Origin: Gammaproteobacteria bacterium
GTDB taxonomy: Bacteria > Pseudomonadota > Gammaproteobacteria > Enterobacterales > Alteromonadaceae
DNA length: 64,000 nt
Assembly (NCBI GenBank): GCA_018222985.1
Contig: JAAEZG010000001.1
Location: 124,001 to 188,000 of the forward strand
Reading direction: 5' to 3'
Shown: piece by piece, positions 45,751 to 60,146 of the stretch
Position numbering within the stretch: position 1 is the stretch's first letter
Layout of the letters: each line of letters begins with the position of its first letter
The notes under the pieces: generated by a model
What the model saw: the letters and a program-made list of their open reading frames with translations, nothing else
The model's database searches: none
Told to the model about the DNA's origin: nothing
Program-made: the position numbers and the translations under genes

Positions 45751-46623
45751 ATGTTGCGGATTGCTTTATTTTTGGCAACCAACCTAGCTATTTTAGTGGT
45801 GCTGGGTATTGTGATGAATATTGTGCTGCCAGCGTTTGGCGTACAACCGTCGCAATATCAAAGCTTATTTGTTTTTGCCGCAGTGTTTGGTTTTGGTGGG
45901 GCGTTTATTTCGTTGGCGTTGTCAAAATGGTTGGCCAAGCGGTCTGTCGGGGCGCACGCCATTACGCAACCACGTAATAGCACCGAGCAATGGTTATTAA
46001 ATACTGTTGGGGCGCAAGCCAAAAAAGCAGGTATTCCGATGCCTGAAGTTGCTATTTATGACTCACCTGAGCCGAACGCATTTGCTACCGGTGCAAGTAA
46101 GAAGAGCTCGCTGGTGGCGGTAAGCACCGGCTTGCTACGCAACATGACACAAGACGAAGTTGAGGCTGTGCTCGCCCACGAAGTAAGCCATATTGCCAAC
46201 GGCGATATGGTAACATTGACACTTATTCAAGGCGTGGTGAACACCTTTGTGATGTTTTTTGCGCGGGTTATTGCCACGGTTATTGATAACGCAACGCGCA
46301 GCAACTCGCAAAGTGGCGGGGGCTTAGGCACGTTTGCTTATTTTGGCATCGTGATGGTGCTGGAGTTAGTGTTTGGCATATTAGCCAGTATGATCGTGAT
46401 GTGGTTTTCACGGCAACGTGAGTTCCGTGCCGATGTCGGCGCGGCTACATTGGTTGGAAAACACAAAATGATCGCAGCGCTTCGCCGTTTACAAGGTTCG
46501 CAAGAGTCAACTTTGGACGGCTCGATGATGGCGTTCGGTATACAGAGCAAACGCGCGTTTAGCGAATTATTTATGAGTCATCCGCCACTCACAAAACGCA
46601 TTCATGCGCTTGAGCGTTTATAA
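45751..46623 (+). CDS. htpX: Membrane metalloprotease HtpX
   Basis: 290 residues from ATG 45751 ([18 protein letters not shown]), aligned to the enteric start; in-frame codons from 45718 are rejected. Two N-terminal membrane helices, zinc site HEVSH at 143-147, two more helices (about 155-175 and 195-220), and the third ligand in [12 protein letters not shown]. It degrades damaged inner-membrane proteins with FtsH. Confidence 0.96.
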   Translation: MLRIALFLATNLAILVVLGIVMNIVLPAFGVQPSQYQSLFVFAAVFGFGGAFISLALSKWLAKRSVGAHAITQPRNSTEQWLLNTVGAQAKKAGIPMPEVAIYDSPEPNAFATGASKKSSLVAVSTGLLRNMTQDEVEAVLAHEVSHIANGDMVTLTLIQGVVNTFVMFFARVIATVIDNATRSNSQSGGGLGTFAYFGIVMVLELVFGILASMIVMWFSRQREFRADVGAATLVGKHKMIAALRRLQGSQESTLDGSMMAFGIQSKRAFSELFMSHPPLTKRIHALERL

Positions 46624-46637
46624 CAATAAGGAATAAC

Positions 46638-47996
46638 ATGACCAATTGGAGTGCCCGAAGCTGGCGGGATAAAGCAATCCAGCAACAGCCGCAGTACGCA
46701 TCGCTCAATGAGTTACAGATGGTCGAACAGCAGCTGAAAAAATTCCCACCGTTGGTATTCGCTGAAGAAATTCGGGCGTTGCGTTCGCAGCTGGGGCGGG
46801 TTAGCCAGGGGCACGGGTTCTTATTGCAGGGCGGCGACTGCGCTGAGTCGTTTAGTGATTTTACCGCACCGAAAATTCGCGATACGTTTAAAGTCATTTT
46901 GCAAATGGCTGTGGTTATGACGTTCGCAGGCTCGTGTCCAGTCACTAAAGTTGCGCGCATGGCGGGGCAATATGCGAAACCGCGCTCTAGCGATTTTGAA
47001 TCGATTGATGGCGTGTCACTGCCGAGTTATCGCGGTGATATTATTAATGGCGCTGACTTTACTGAAGAAGCACGTCAGCCCGACCCGAACCGCATGGTGA
47101 ACGCGTATCATCATTCCGCCGCTACACTGAACTTGCTGCGCGCTTTTGCCCAAGGCGGTTTAGCCGATCTGCATAAAGTACACAAATGGAACATGAGCTT
47201 CGTTGAAGCGAACCCATTGAAAGAAAAGTACATGCAGGTAGCCGAGCAAATTCAATCGGCTTTAAAATTCATGGAAGTACTGGGTATTAACGCCGAGAGC
47301 AATGCGACTATTCATGAAACCCAGTTGTTTACCTCGCACGAGGCGCTATTGCTGCCCTATGAGGAAGCGTTAACCCGTACCGATACCTTAACTGGGCTGC
47401 CTTATGATTGTTCGGCGCACATGGTGTGGATTGGCGAGCGGACACGACAAATTGACCATGCTCACGTTGAGTTTATGCGTGGCATTCATAACCCACTCGG
47501 TGTTAAAATAGGGCCGACGACGAAGCCGGACGATGTTATTCAATTGCTTGACGTGCTTAACCCGCAAAACGAGCCAGGGCGCATGACGTTAATTACACGC
47601 ATGGGTGCTGACAACTTGGGGGATGCCTTACCAAGCATTGTACGACGAGTGAAAGCCGAAGGCCGTCATGTGGTGTGGTCGAGCGATCCGATGCATGGGA
47701 ATACCGTCAAAGCTGAAAATGGCTTAAAAACGCGTAATTTTGACGCCATTCACCGCGAATTACGTCAATTCTTTGCCGTGCACCAAGCCGAGGGAACCTA
47801 CCCAGGTGGTGTTCACTTAGAAATGACCGGTGAAGATGTGACGGAGTGTACCGGTGGTGCTTATCAAATTAGTGAGCATGATCTCACGCAGCGCTACCGC
47901 ACCCAGTGTGATCCGCGGCTAAACGCCGATCAAGTTTTGGAATTGGCCTTTTTAGTGGCTGATTCATTAAAAGAAGCGCGACAAGGTCGCGGTTAA
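46638..47996 (+). CDS. 3-deoxy-7-phosphoheptulonate synthase, class II (plant type)
   Basis: 452 residues of the class II DAHP synthase family: [48 protein letters not shown] and [15 protein letters not shown]. It condenses phosphoenolpyruvate and erythrose 4-phosphate, the first step to aromatic amino acids. It has no similarity to the AroF/G/H class I type. AAGGA precedes the ATG. It is not near other shikimate or phenazine genes. Confidence 0.95.
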   Translation: MTNWSARSWRDKAIQQQPQYASLNELQMVEQQLKKFPPLVFAEEIRALRSQLGRVSQGHGFLLQGGDCAESFSDFTAPKIRDTFKVILQMAVVMTFAGSCPVTKVARMAGQYAKPRSSDFESIDGVSLPSYRGDIINGADFTEEARQPDPNRMVNAYHHSAATLNLLRAFAQGGLADLHKVHKWNMSFVEANPLKEKYMQVAEQIQSALKFMEVLGINAESNATIHETQLFTSHEALLLPYEEALTRTDTLTGLPYDCSAHMVWIGERTRQIDHAHVEFMRGIHNPLGVKIGPTTKPDDVIQLLDVLNPQNEPGRMTLITRMGADNLGDALPSIVRRVKAEGRHVVWSSDPMHGNTVKAENGLKTRNFDAIHRELRQFFAVHQAEGTYPGGVHLEMTGEDVTECTGGAYQISEHDLTQRYRTQCDPRLNADQVLELAFLVADSLKEARQGRG

Positions 47997-48032
47997 TCTT
48001 ATTTCACGACATTTTCGAGGTTTAAGTAGTAT

Positions 48033-48863
48033 ATGTCACAGTCTGTCGAGCAGTTTTTTGACAACCTATGGAACGATTACATTCAGTTAACCCCATCGGC
48101 GGCAAAAGTTCATGAAGTGCTCGGTCAAGGCCGTGCCATCATTAATGATCATGTCGCTTTTCGCACGTTTAACATTGCCCCTGTGCGCCTGCAAGCACTT
48201 GCAGCACACTTTGAGGCAATGGGCTATAAAGCCTGTGGTGATTACCAATTTGAAGCTAAAAAATTGGTGGCGAAGCACTATGAACATAGCGATCCGAAAT
48301 TGCCGAAAATCTTTATTTCAGAGCTGTTAGTTGAAGAGTTTTCACCGAAACTACAGCAAATTGTGCAAGCATTAGTCGCGCAAATTAACCCTGCAGAGGT
48401 TGCGAACCCAGAATTTTTATATTCAGGTGCGCACTGGCAGATCAGCAGTGCCGATTACGAGCAGTTGCTGGAAGAAAGTGAATATGCAGCTTGGATGGCC
48501 GCCTTTGGTTTCCGCGCAAACCACTTCACGGTGAATGTGAATGAACTGCCAGACTATGAATCGCTAGAGCAAGTGAACCAGACCCTTAAAGACGCAGGGT
48601 TTAGGCTGAATACGTCGGGTGGCGAAATCAAAGGCTCAAGTGACGTGTTTCTTGAGCAGTCATCCACCATGGCCGATCACACAGCCGTGCGCTTTAGCGA
48701 TATGGAAAAAGTGATTCCTAGCTGTTTCTATGAGTTTGCAAAGCGCTATGAAATTGCACCCAATCAGTTGTATACCGGGTTTGTGGCGGCGTCGGCGGAT
48801 AAAATATTTGAAAGCACCAACGCGCGTGCAGAGACCGCTGCAGAGCAGGGCGACAAGGCTTAA
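48033..48863 (+). CDS. DUF1338 family protein (2-oxoadipate dioxygenase/decarboxylase-like)
   Basis: 276 residues, vicinal-oxygen-chelate-like. [10 protein letters not shown] (histidine near residue 41), [34 protein letters not shown] and [13 protein letters not shown] are the conserved blocks. Larger relatives (HglS) turn 2-oxoadipate into D-2-hydroxyglutarate in lysine catabolism, but this is the short form and its substrate is not established. Its neighbour ydiJ is a D-2-hydroxyglutarate dehydrogenase-like gene. Its stop overlaps that of ppsR in a TTAA. Confidence 0.85.
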   Translation: MSQSVEQFFDNLWNDYIQLTPSAAKVHEVLGQGRAIINDHVAFRTFNIAPVRLQALAAHFEAMGYKACGDYQFEAKKLVAKHYEHSDPKLPKIFISELLVEEFSPKLQQIVQALVAQINPAEVANPEFLYSGAHWQISSADYEQLLEESEYAAWMAAFGFRANHFTVNVNELPDYESLEQVNQTLKDAGFRLNTSGGEIKGSSDVFLEQSSTMADHTAVRFSDMEKVIPSCFYEFAKRYEIAPNQLYTGFVAASADKIFESTNARAETAAEQGDKA

Positions 48864-49687
48864 AAGCGATGCCGCTCGAGATTGGTTTCGGCCAAAATTT
48901 TAGCGGCAATTTCTTCCACTGAAAAACGTGTCGAGTCGAGAAATGGTATCGCTTCGCGGCGGTACAGTTTCTCGACTTCTTGCAATTCGTAACGACATTG
49001 CTGCATGGATGCGTACTGGCTGCCTTCGCGGCGTTTGCTACGTATTTCATGCAAGCGCTGGGGGTCTAAGGTTAAGCCATAAATTTTGTGACGAAACGGC
49101 TTGAGCACCTTAGGTAGCTGTAAATTCTCCATGTTATCGTCTTCTGTCAGCGGGTAATTGGCCGCTTTAATGCCGTAATGCAAGGCTAAGTACAAGCTAG
49201 TAGGGGTTTTCCCCGTACGTGAAACACCCAGCAAGATAATATCCGCTTCATCGTAGTTCGACACATTGCTGCCATCGTCGTTCGCCAGCGTATAGTTCAC
49301 CGCATCAATACGAAAATCGTAGTTCTCACGCACATCGTTACTTTCTTGTATGCCGTGGGTACGGTGGGTTTTCGGTTGGGCCGGCATATTTAACTCTTTG
49401 CTTAATGGCGCCACGAAATAATCTAAAAAGTCATAACAGCTGCCGCGGCTTGAGGTAATGACACGCTTAATGTCAATACTCACAAAGGTATGAAAAATAA
49501 TTGGGCGTTCGCCTGACTCTTCAAAAGCTTGATTAATGCGGTTCACTGCAATCTCGGCTTTTTCTGGGGTGTCAATAAAAGCCAGAGTTTTGTGAATGAC
49601 TTTTAAGGGGAACATCGACAGCATCGCTTTACCAAAAGCTTCGGCCGTAAGGGCGGTTCCGTCTGAAATGTAAAAAATTGTGCGCAT
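48860..49687 (-). CDS. ppsR: PEP synthase regulatory protein (bifunctional kinase/pyrophosphorylase)
   Basis: 275 residues of the DUF299 family. [19 protein letters not shown] at the start and the P-loop [15 protein letters not shown] near residue 155 are diagnostic. It inactivates PpsA by ADP-dependent phosphorylation and reactivates it by phosphorolysis. It is divergent from its target ppsA across a shared intergenic region, as in many gammaproteobacteria. Confidence 0.96.
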   Translation of the reverse strand: MRTIFYISDGTALTAEAFGKAMLSMFPLKVIHKTLAFIDTPEKAEIAVNRINQAFEESGERPIIFHTFVSIDIKRVITSSRGSCYDFLDYFVAPLSKELNMPAQPKTHRTHGIQESNDVRENYDFRIDAVNYTLANDDGSNVSNYDEADIILLGVSRTGKTPTSLYLALHYGIKAANYPLTEDDNMENLQLPKVLKPFRHKIYGLTLDPQRLHEIRSKRREGSQYASMQQCRYELQEVEKLYRREAIPFLDSTRFSVEEIAAKILAETNLERHRF

Positions 49688-49725
49688 TGTGGCGATATTC
49701 CTAGCAGATAAAAGTGCATAAGATG

Positions 49726-49754
49726 TTAACTTGTGAGGTGGCAGTGTGTAAAAT
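49726..49754 (+). promoter_or_regulatory. Candidate sigma70 promoter of ppsA
   Basis: TTAACT-N17-TAAAAT, start point about 49761 and a leader of about 58 bases. Confidence 0.5.
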
Positions 49755-49818
49755 ACAATGCCATTCGGGCAGCCAACATTCTGGCTGTGTCACGCCTAAA
49801 CTCCACGAGGAACTCAAC

Positions 49819-52200
49819 GTGCAGAATAACGTACAAGATTATGTGCTTTGGTATGATCAATTAGGAATGAACGATGTTGGCCGGGTGGGCGGTAAAAACG
49901 CATCGCTTGGCGAGATGATTAGCCACCTGGCAGGCGCTGGTGTGGATGTGCCAAATGGATTTGCAACCACTGCAGAAGCTTTTAATGAGTTTCTTGAACA
50001 AAGTGGCGTGAATGAACGCATTCACCAAATTCTCGACGATTTAGATACCGACGACGTTAAAGCGCTTGCTGAAGCCGGTAAACAAATACGCCAATGGGTT
50101 ATTGATACCCCATTTCAACCTGAATTAGACCAAGCCATTCGTGCGGCTTATGAGCAGCTTAGCGGCGGCAACGATGAAGTTAGCTTTGCAGTGCGTAGCT
50201 CCGCCACCGCGGAAGACATGCCAGATGCATCATTTGCCGGGCAACAAGAAACCTTTCTGAACGTACGTGGCATCGATGCCATTATGGAAGCCATTAAACA
50301 CGTATTTGCTTCGTTGTTTAATGACCGAGCTATTTCTTACCGTGTGCACCAAGGTTACGATCACCGCGGTGTGGCATTGTCGGCGGGTATTCAGCGCATG
50401 GTTCGCAGTGACATTGCAGCGTCTGGGGTTATGTTCTCAATTGATACTGAGTCTGGTTTTGACCAAGTGGTGTTTATTACATCATCGTTTGGCTTAGGTG
50501 AAATGGTCGTGCAGGGTGCGGTTAACCCTGACGAGTTTTACGTTCACAAACCAACCCTAAAAGCCAATCGCCCTGCGGTATTGCGCCGTAACTTAGGCAG
50601 CAAAAAAGTACAAATGGTTTACTCGGATGCGGTTGACCATGGCAAACAAACCTCGATTATCGATATTCCGGCCGACATGTCGTCGCGCTTTTCAATTACC
50701 GACGACGAAGTAGAGGCGTTAGCACGTCAAGCTGTGATCATTGAGCAGCATTATGGTCGTCCGATGGACATTGAGTGGGCCAAAGACGGTATTGACGGCA
50801 AGTTATACATTGTTCAAGCTCGCCCTGAAACCGTGCAGTCAAACAAAATCGGCCAAGCCTTAGAGCGCTACACGTTGCAATCGAAAAGCCAGGTTGTGGC
50901 TGAAGGCCGCGCAATTGGGCAAAAAATTGGTGCCGGTGTTGCCCGTGTTCTAAACGATATTTCTGAAATGGACAAAGTGCAGCCTGGTGACGTGCTTGTT
51001 ACCGATATGACCGACCCTGACTGGGAACCGATTATGAAACGTGCATCAGCGATTGTGACGAATCGCGGTGGTCGTACTTGCCATGCGGCAATTATCGCTC
51101 GCGAGTTGGGCATTCCTGCAGTGGTGGGGTGTGGCGATGCCACTGATCGCATTGCTGCCGGTGCCGCTGTCACTGTTTCGTGTGCAGAAGGCGACACGGG
51201 CTACATTTACGATGGCGAGCTGCAGTTTGATGTGACCACATCGGATGTTGGCGATATGCCAGCACTGCCGTTAAAAATCATGATGAACGTGGGGAACCCA
51301 GACCGTGCGTTTGACTTTGCTTCGTTGCCACATGCCGGTGTTGGCTTGGCGCGCCTTGAGTTTATTATCAACCGTATGATTGGTGTGCACCCGAAAGCGT
51401 TGTTGAACTTTGATAAGCAAAGTGCTGAATTACAACAACAAATTCGTGGCTACATGGCGGGTTATGATAGCCCACGAGAATATTATGTTGGTAAACTGAC
51501 GGAAGGTATTGCAACCCTAGCGGCAGCATTTTCACCAGAGCGCGTTATTGTGCGTATGTCTGACTTTAAGTCGAACGAATATGCCAACTTAGTGGGCGGG
51601 CGCCAATACGAGCCACATGAAGAAAACCCAATGTTAGGTTTCCGTGGGGCCTCGCGTTATATTTCAGAAGAGTTCCGCGACTGTTTCGCTATGGAGTGCG
51701 AAGCCATCAAACGTGTTCGTAACGACATGGGCTTAACCAATGTCGAAGTGATGATTCCGTTTGTGCGTACCTTGGAAGAAGGCCGTAAGGTTATTGAGTT
51801 ATTAGCTGAACAAGACTTACGCCAGGGCGAAAATGGCCTGCGCGTTATTATGATGTGTGAATTACCGTCAAACGCGCTGTTAGCAGAACAGTTCCTGGAT
51901 ATTTTTGACGGCTTCTCAATTGGTTCAAATGACTTAACTCAGCTAACCTTGGGCTTAGATCGTGACTCAGGCGTTATCGCGCATTTGTTTGATGAGCGTA
52001 ACGAAGCGGTGAAAGCCATGTTAGCCATGGCCATTCAAGCTGCCAAGAAAAAAGGTAAGTACGTTGGTATTTGTGGCCAAGGCCCATCTGATCACGCTGA
52101 CTTTGCCGCTTGGTTGGTTGAACAGGGCATTGATTCGGTTTCATTAAATCCAGATACGGTGGTTGAAACTTGGTTATATTTGGCTAAGCACCACGGTTAA
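49819..52200 (+). CDS. ppsA: Phosphoenolpyruvate synthase
   Basis: 793 residues, starting with GTG at 49819, which has GAGG eight bases upstream and gives the family length; the longer in-frame ATG at 49714 lies before the predicted transcript start. ATP-grasp N-terminal domain ([11 protein letters not shown]), phosphohistidine domain with [17 protein letters not shown] (His about 420), regulatory threonine just before it, and a PEP-binding TIM barrel with SIGSNDLTQ and GICGQGPSD. It makes PEP from pyruvate, ATP and water for gluconeogenesis on amino acids. Confidence 0.97.
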   Translation: MQNNVQDYVLWYDQLGMNDVGRVGGKNASLGEMISHLAGAGVDVPNGFATTAEAFNEFLEQSGVNERIHQILDDLDTDDVKALAEAGKQIRQWVIDTPFQPELDQAIRAAYEQLSGGNDEVSFAVRSSATAEDMPDASFAGQQETFLNVRGIDAIMEAIKHVFASLFNDRAISYRVHQGYDHRGVALSAGIQRMVRSDIAASGVMFSIDTESGFDQVVFITSSFGLGEMVVQGAVNPDEFYVHKPTLKANRPAVLRRNLGSKKVQMVYSDAVDHGKQTSIIDIPADMSSRFSITDDEVEALARQAVIIEQHYGRPMDIEWAKDGIDGKLYIVQARPETVQSNKIGQALERYTLQSKSQVVAEGRAIGQKIGAGVARVLNDISEMDKVQPGDVLVTDMTDPDWEPIMKRASAIVTNRGGRTCHAAIIARELGIPAVVGCGDATDRIAAGAAVTVSCAEGDTGYIYDGELQFDVTTSDVGDMPALPLKIMMNVGNPDRAFDFASLPHAGVGLARLEFIINRMIGVHPKALLNFDKQSAELQQQIRGYMAGYDSPREYYVGKLTEGIATLAAAFSPERVIVRMSDFKSNEYANLVGGRQYEPHEENPMLGFRGASRYISEEFRDCFAMECEAIKRVRNDMGLTNVEVMIPFVRTLEEGRKVIELLAEQDLRQGENGLRVIMMCELPSNALLAEQFLDIFDGFSIGSNDLTQLTLGLDRDSGVIAHLFDERNEAVKAMLAMAIQAAKKKGKYVGICGQGPSDHADFAAWLVEQGIDSVSLNPDTVVETWLYLAKHHG

Positions 52201-52218
52201 GGTTATTGAGCGCGTTTT

Positions 52219-55200
52219 ATGACTAAATCGGAGCAAGTATTACCGGCATATACCGCATTTGAGCGGCGTGAAACGCGCATTGAATCAGTGTATCAGGGCT
52301 ACCTGTTAGCCCTTGAACAAGCTGGTTTTGATGGTGATATAGACGGTTCGTACAGTGGCCGATTAGTTGCCGCTACTGACAACAGTGTGTACCAGCAATT
52401 ACCCCAAGCTGTGCTGTATCCGCGCACCACAGCCGCGGTGCAGCAGGCGTTTGCACTCGCTCAACACGAGCCTTTCCGTTCAGTGCAATTCTCACCGCGT
52501 GGTGGTGGCACGGGCACTAACGGCCAGTCGCTTAGTGCCGGCATAGTGGTCGATTTAAGCCGCTACTTTCATCAGGTTATGGAAGTGAATGCTGATGAGC
52601 ACTGGGTGCGTTGTCAAACGGGTGTCGTTAAAGACGCCCTTAATGACGCAGTGCGCGAATTTCAGTTATTTTTCTCGCCCGACTTATCCACCAGTAACCG
52701 CGCCACCATTGGAGGCATGATTAATACCGATGCCTCGGGGCAAGGTTCATTGGTGTACGGAAAAACCAGTGACCATGTGCTTGAGCTTAAGGCTGTTTTG
52801 CTTAATGGTGAGTGCATTACCACAAGCCCCAAGTCGCTTGAGCAAGCGCAACAAATAGCCGCCACAGAAACGCTTGAAGGCGCTATTTACCGGCAGGTGT
52901 TAGCAACCTGTGTTGATTTGCGCGACACCATAGTAGCGAAGTTTCCACCACTAAATCGCTTTTTAACAGGTTATGATCTTAAGCATTGCTATGACCCTGA
53001 ACGTCAACTTATTGATGTTTCTAGGCTGCTAGCGGGCTCAGAAGGCACGTTAGCGTGCATTGTCGAAGCCAAGCTAAATTTAACGCCTATTCCGCGCCAC
53101 AAAGTGCTGGTGAACGTAAAATATAGTGATTTTCAAGCGGCGCTGCGCAACGCACCGTTTTTAGTGAAAGCACGCGCAACCTCGGTTGAAACTATCGACA
53201 GCAATGTGCTTAATTTAGCCCGCCAAGATATCATTTGGCACCAAGTTGCGGCGCAGTTGGAAGAGGTTGAAGGGCAAGCCATGCACGGCATTAATATGGT
53301 GGAATTCACTGCGGTGGATGACGCTGAAATTGATGACAAAGTGAACAGCTTAACCACAGCACTTGACGCTCTCATTAGTGAACAACCTGAACTTGGGGTT
53401 ATTGGCTATCAAGTTTGCCGTGACGCCAGCAGTATACAAACAATTTATGCCATGCGGAAAAAAGCCGTTGGGCTGCTTGGCGCAACCAAAGGGCGCCGCA
53501 AGCCAGTTGCTTTTGCTGAAGATACGGCTGTTCCGCCAGAAAATTTGGCTGACTTTATTGCCGAGTTTCGCGCTATTTTAGACAGCTACAATCTGCATTA
53601 CGGCATGTTTGGGCACGTTGACGCCGGCGTGTTACACGTGCGCCCGGCGCTAGATATGACTGACCCAGCTGATGAAGTGTTACTACGGCAAATTAGTGAT
53701 CGCGTGGCCGCTTTAACCGCAAAATATGGCGGCTTAATGTGGGGCGAGCATGGTAAAGGTTACCGTTCAGAGTATGCGCCGAGCTTCTTCGGCGATGAGC
53801 TATATCGTGAACTACAAAAACTGAAAGCTGTGTTCGACCCGGATAACCGCTTGAACCCAGGGAAAATATGCACGCCGTTCGGAACCAGCGCTAAGTTAGT
53901 GTCCGTGGATGCCACCAAACGGGGTTTCTATGATCGGCAAATTCCAATTGAAGTGCGTGATGATTACGCCGCGGCAATGAATTGTAACGGCAATGGTTTA
54001 TGTTTTAACTATGCCGCCGACTCAGCGATGTGTCCTTCGTTTAAGGCCACCGGCGATAGACGCAATTCGCCGAAAGGGCGCGCGACGCTGATACGCGAAT
54101 GGTTGCGTTTAAATGCCGAGCACGCGTTTGATGCAACGGGCTTTCCACAACGAAATCGTTTCGAATTATTAAAACAAATTCCAAGTGCCGAGAAATTTGA
54201 CTTCAATCATGAGGTTAAGACCGCGATGGATAGCTGTCTGGCGTGCAAAGCTTGTGCTAGCCAATGCCCTGTGAAGGTTGATGTGCCTAGTTTTCGCGCT
54301 AAATTTTTGGCATGGTATTACGAATTATACCGGCGCCCAGTTAAAGACTATTTAGTTAAAAATGTTGAGCCATTAGCACAAGTTATGGCCAAGTGGCCAC
54401 GATTGGGTAACTTACTCAGCCACAACCCAGTAAGCTTATGGGTAACCCGCAAATTATTTGGCTATATTGACGCGCCTAAACTCTCGGTGCCTTCTGCTGC
54501 GTCGCGTTGGAAAAGCCGACAGTGGCTGCACCTAAATGAACAACAATTGGCAGCGCTGCCAAAGCAAGACTTAGAGCAGTGCGTTGTGATTGTGCAAGAC
54601 CCATTTACCAGTTTTTATGAAGCTGAGTTGTTAGAAGCCTTTGCCCAACTGGCAGCGCAGCTGGGCTTTAAGCCCGTACTGTTGGCATTTAAAGGAAATG
54701 GCAAGGCACAACATGTCAAAGGCTTTTTGAAGCAGTTCAAACAAACGGCGGACAAGGTAGCGACACAGCTAAATGCCGTCGCTGACCTGCAAGTACCTAT
54801 GATTGGTCTCGATGCTTCGACGGTACTTTGTTTACACGATGAGTACGCGCAGTACACGAAGCAGCCGATTCATTACCGCGTGCAATTAGTTCAAGAATGG
54901 CTACTTGGCGTGCTACCGGAGCGTGCTTCTGCTGTGGCAATGAATACCCCCACGCATTCCTTGCAACTGTTTACTCACTGTACTGAGCAAACGGCGATGC
55001 CGAAGGCCGCCAGCCAGTGGCAGCAAATTTTTAATACTTGGCGTATACCATTACAGGTGCAGGCGAGTGGGTGTTGCGGTATGGCCGGAACCTTTGGCCA
55101 TGAATTGGAAAATCAACAGGTTAGCCAAAAACTGTATAACTTAAGCTGGCGTGACAAGGTCGAGCAGGGTGCTGTAATCACGCTCGCAACTGGCTTTTCA

Positions 55201-55281
55201 TGTCGCTCACAAGTTGAACGAATGAGCACAAAAAAGCGGGCATTACACCCGCTTCAATGGCTTGCTGAAAACTGCGCTTAA
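52219..55281 (+). CDS. ydiJ: FAD-linked oxidase with Fe-S clusters, YdiJ type (D-2-hydroxyglutarate dehydrogenase-like)
   Basis: 1020 residues. FAD_binding_4 domain (RGGGTGTNGQSLS about residues 94-106; TIGGMINTDASGQG), FAD-oxidase C domain with HVDAGVLHVRPALD and GEHGKGYR, then a Fe-S region with CLACKACASQCP and an earlier CNGNGLCFN, and a C-terminal CCG-type domain (GCCGMAGTFGHE). This three-part fusion and length match E. coli YdiJ, next to pps in E. coli too, and reported for relatives as D-2-hydroxyglutarate dehydrogenase. Nineteen bases after ppsA. Stop overlaps that of ldh in TTAA. Confidence 0.92.
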   Translation: MTKSEQVLPAYTAFERRETRIESVYQGYLLALEQAGFDGDIDGSYSGRLVAATDNSVYQQLPQAVLYPRTTAAVQQAFALAQHEPFRSVQFSPRGGGTGTNGQSLSAGIVVDLSRYFHQVMEVNADEHWVRCQTGVVKDALNDAVREFQLFFSPDLSTSNRATIGGMINTDASGQGSLVYGKTSDHVLELKAVLLNGECITTSPKSLEQAQQIAATETLEGAIYRQVLATCVDLRDTIVAKFPPLNRFLTGYDLKHCYDPERQLIDVSRLLAGSEGTLACIVEAKLNLTPIPRHKVLVNVKYSDFQAALRNAPFLVKARATSVETIDSNVLNLARQDIIWHQVAAQLEEVEGQAMHGINMVEFTAVDDAEIDDKVNSLTTALDALISEQPELGVIGYQVCRDASSIQTIYAMRKKAVGLLGATKGRRKPVAFAEDTAVPPENLADFIAEFRAILDSYNLHYGMFGHVDAGVLHVRPALDMTDPADEVLLRQISDRVAALTAKYGGLMWGEHGKGYRSEYAPSFFGDELYRELQKLKAVFDPDNRLNPGKICTPFGTSAKLVSVDATKRGFYDRQIPIEVRDDYAAAMNCNGNGLCFNYAADSAMCPSFKATGDRRNSPKGRATLIREWLRLNAEHAFDATGFPQRNRFELLKQIPSAEKFDFNHEVKTAMDSCLACKACASQCPVKVDVPSFRAKFLAWYYELYRRPVKDYLVKNVEPLAQVMAKWPRLGNLLSHNPVSLWVTRKLFGYIDAPKLSVPSAASRWKSRQWLHLNEQQLAALPKQDLEQCVVIVQDPFTSFYEAELLEAFAQLAAQLGFKPVLLAFKGNGKAQHVKGFLKQFKQTADKVATQLNAVADLQVPMIGLDASTVLCLHDEYAQYTKQPIHYRVQLVQEWLLGVLPERASAVAMNTPTHSLQLFTHCTEQTAMPKAASQWQQIFNTWRIPLQVQASGCCGMAGTFGHELENQQVSQKLYNLSWRDKVEQGAVITLATGFSCRSQVERMSTKKRALHPLQWLAENCA

Positions 55282-56321
55282 CGCGCAGCTTTCGCATTGG
55301 CAATAACTTCACGCGCCATTTGGTCAGCAATTTCACCCGTAGGGCGTTGCTCTGCGCTAGAACGTGTGAAGATCTTATCTAAGGTGTCGTAAATATCACG
55401 AACACGCTTATCCGTTTCTTCACGGCTCATGTTTGCCGCTTCGCTACATACGTGAATAACGCCACCGGCATTAATCACGTAGTCAGGTGCATATAAAATG
55501 CCCATGTCCATGACAATTTTGTCATGCGCTGGTGTGGCTAACTGATTGTTCGCGCTACCAGCAATAATTTTCGCGTTGATTTGCTTTAAGGTTTCGTCGT
55601 TAATGGTTGCGCCTAAAGCACAAGGTGCGTACACGTCTACGTCTAAACCGTAAATGTCGTCTAAGCCAACAACCGTTGCATTTAATTCAGCAGCGGCCTT
55701 GTTGCAGGCTTCTTCGTTAATATCTGTGACAAACAACTGAGCGCCTTCTTTGGCACAGTACTCAGCAAAGTCATAACCTACAGCGCCAAGGCCTTGTACG
55801 GCAATTTTCAAGCCGTTCAAGTTGTCATTTCCAAATTTATGCTTGGCCGCAGCTTTAAGGCCTAAGTAAGTACCTAATGCCGTGTGTGGCGATGGGTCGC
55901 CTGCTTTTTCAGCGGTACCGGCAACGAAGGCTGTTTCTTCAGCAACGTGTGCAATGTCACTGGTACGAATGTTAACGTCTTCAGCGGTAATGTAACGGCC
56001 GCTGAGTGAATTAACGAAACGACCATAAGCGCGCATTAGTTCAGGTGTTTTAATTGTTTTTGCGTCGCCAATAATAACGGCTTTGCCGCCACCAAGTGGC
56101 AAACCGGCCAAAGCACTTTTATAAGTCATACCGCGTGATAAACGTAATACATCGGTCAACGCTTCAGCAGATGACGCGTAGTTCCACATGCGCGTGCCGC
56201 CAAGCGACGGACCGAGGGTGGTATCGTGGATGGCAATAATTGCTTTTAAACCTGTTTCTTTGTCATGACAAAACACGACTTGTTCGTGTTGGTCGAACTC
56301 TTTGTGTTCGAATAAAGACAT
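55278..56321 (-). CDS. ldh: Leucine dehydrogenase (Glu/Leu/Phe/Val dehydrogenase family)
   Basis: 347 residues. Catalytic lysine Lys80 in LPLGGGKAVI, the substrate loop LGPSLGGTRMW, and the NAD+ Rossmann motif VQGLGAVG. It deaminates branched-chain amino acids to 2-oxo acids. Size and the GGTRMW loop favour leucine/valine over glutamate dehydrogenase. GAGGA precedes the ATG. A palindromic site at 56409-56424 is a plausible LiuR operator. Confidence 0.92.
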   Translation of the reverse strand: MSLFEHKEFDQHEQVVFCHDKETGLKAIIAIHDTTLGPSLGGTRMWNYASSAEALTDVLRLSRGMTYKSALAGLPLGGGKAVIIGDAKTIKTPELMRAYGRFVNSLSGRYITAEDVNIRTSDIAHVAEETAFVAGTAEKAGDPSPHTALGTYLGLKAAAKHKFGNDNLNGLKIAVQGLGAVGYDFAEYCAKEGAQLFVTDINEEACNKAAAELNATVVGLDDIYGLDVDVYAPCALGATINDETLKQINAKIIAGSANNQLATPAHDKIVMDMGILYAPDYVINAGGVIHVCSEAANMSREETDKRVRDIYDTLDKIFTRSSAEQRPTGEIADQMAREVIANAKAAR

Positions 56322-56408
56322 TCTAGGTATTCCTCGTTCATCCCAAAAAATTGCGCGAACATTATCATTTTGACGGGCATTTCGCTAGTGAATTTCTGAA
56401 ATAAACTA

Positions 56409-56424
56409 TTAACGTTTACGTAAA
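56409..56424. promoter_or_regulatory. Candidate LiuR-type operator upstream of ldh
   Basis: TTAACGTTTACGTAAA, containing the perfect palindrome GTTTACGTAAAC (56414-56425). It resembles the LiuR (MerR family) sites I recall for branched-chain amino acid genes in Alteromonadales. It lies about 90 bases before ldh. No liuR gene is in the window. Confidence 0.4.
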
Positions 56425-56555
56425 CTGTTGCAAGCTTTCTTTACAGTTCCAAAAAGCATTGCGTTTGCAGTAAATAGCGGTAGTATTGATGGGTCATTAC
56501 ACATCTAAGGCAGCATAAGCCTGAGTTAAAATAAAGTAGTAGGAAGAGACATCAC

Positions 56556-56971
56556 ATGGCCGACAATCAGCCGAAATATACCGAAGAGCAACTTCAAGCT
56601 TGGGTTCGTACTAAATTTCAAGAAGCTAACAAATACCTTGCAGAACAAGGCATTATTTCTGATCAAATTTTATCAAAAGACAGCCGCTATTTAGCGCCGT
56701 TGGTTGCGGTTTGGAAATTTTCAACCAGTGACAAACATAAAATTTGGGTGATTAACGGTGACGTACCAACCGATATGGTTACCGAGAAAGTGGCGCAAAC
56801 AGCGCGTGATGCGGTGCGCCATTTTGCATTAAATTGGCAATTAAAGGCCGACGCAATTTTGCGTTCTGAGCAACCAGCTCAAGAACAACGCAACTACGCG
56901 AATTATTTAATTAACCGCGCTGAAAACTTGTATCAATTATTTGAGCAAGAAAAACTGTGGGAACAGCAAGC

Positions 56972-56975
<4 letters not shown>
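56556..56975 (+). CDS. DUF4826 family protein
   Basis: 139 residues, soluble, largely helical at both ends with a short middle sheet (VAVWKFSTSDKHKIWVINGDVPTDMV). It matches the DUF4826 pattern known from marine gammaproteobacteria; function unknown. AGGAAGAG lies upstream of the ATG. Its TAG shares a TTAG with the TAA of roxA on the other strand. The preceding 234-bp gap holds the ldh control region. Confidence 0.85.

Positions 56976-60142
<3,167 letters not shown>

Positions 60143-60146
<4 letters not shown>

Noticed and set aside
49714-49818. Longer ppsA start at an ATG 35 codons upstream
   Set aside because: It precedes the predicted transcript start and adds non-conserved sequence; GTG 49819 has an excellent ribosome site and gives the family length.
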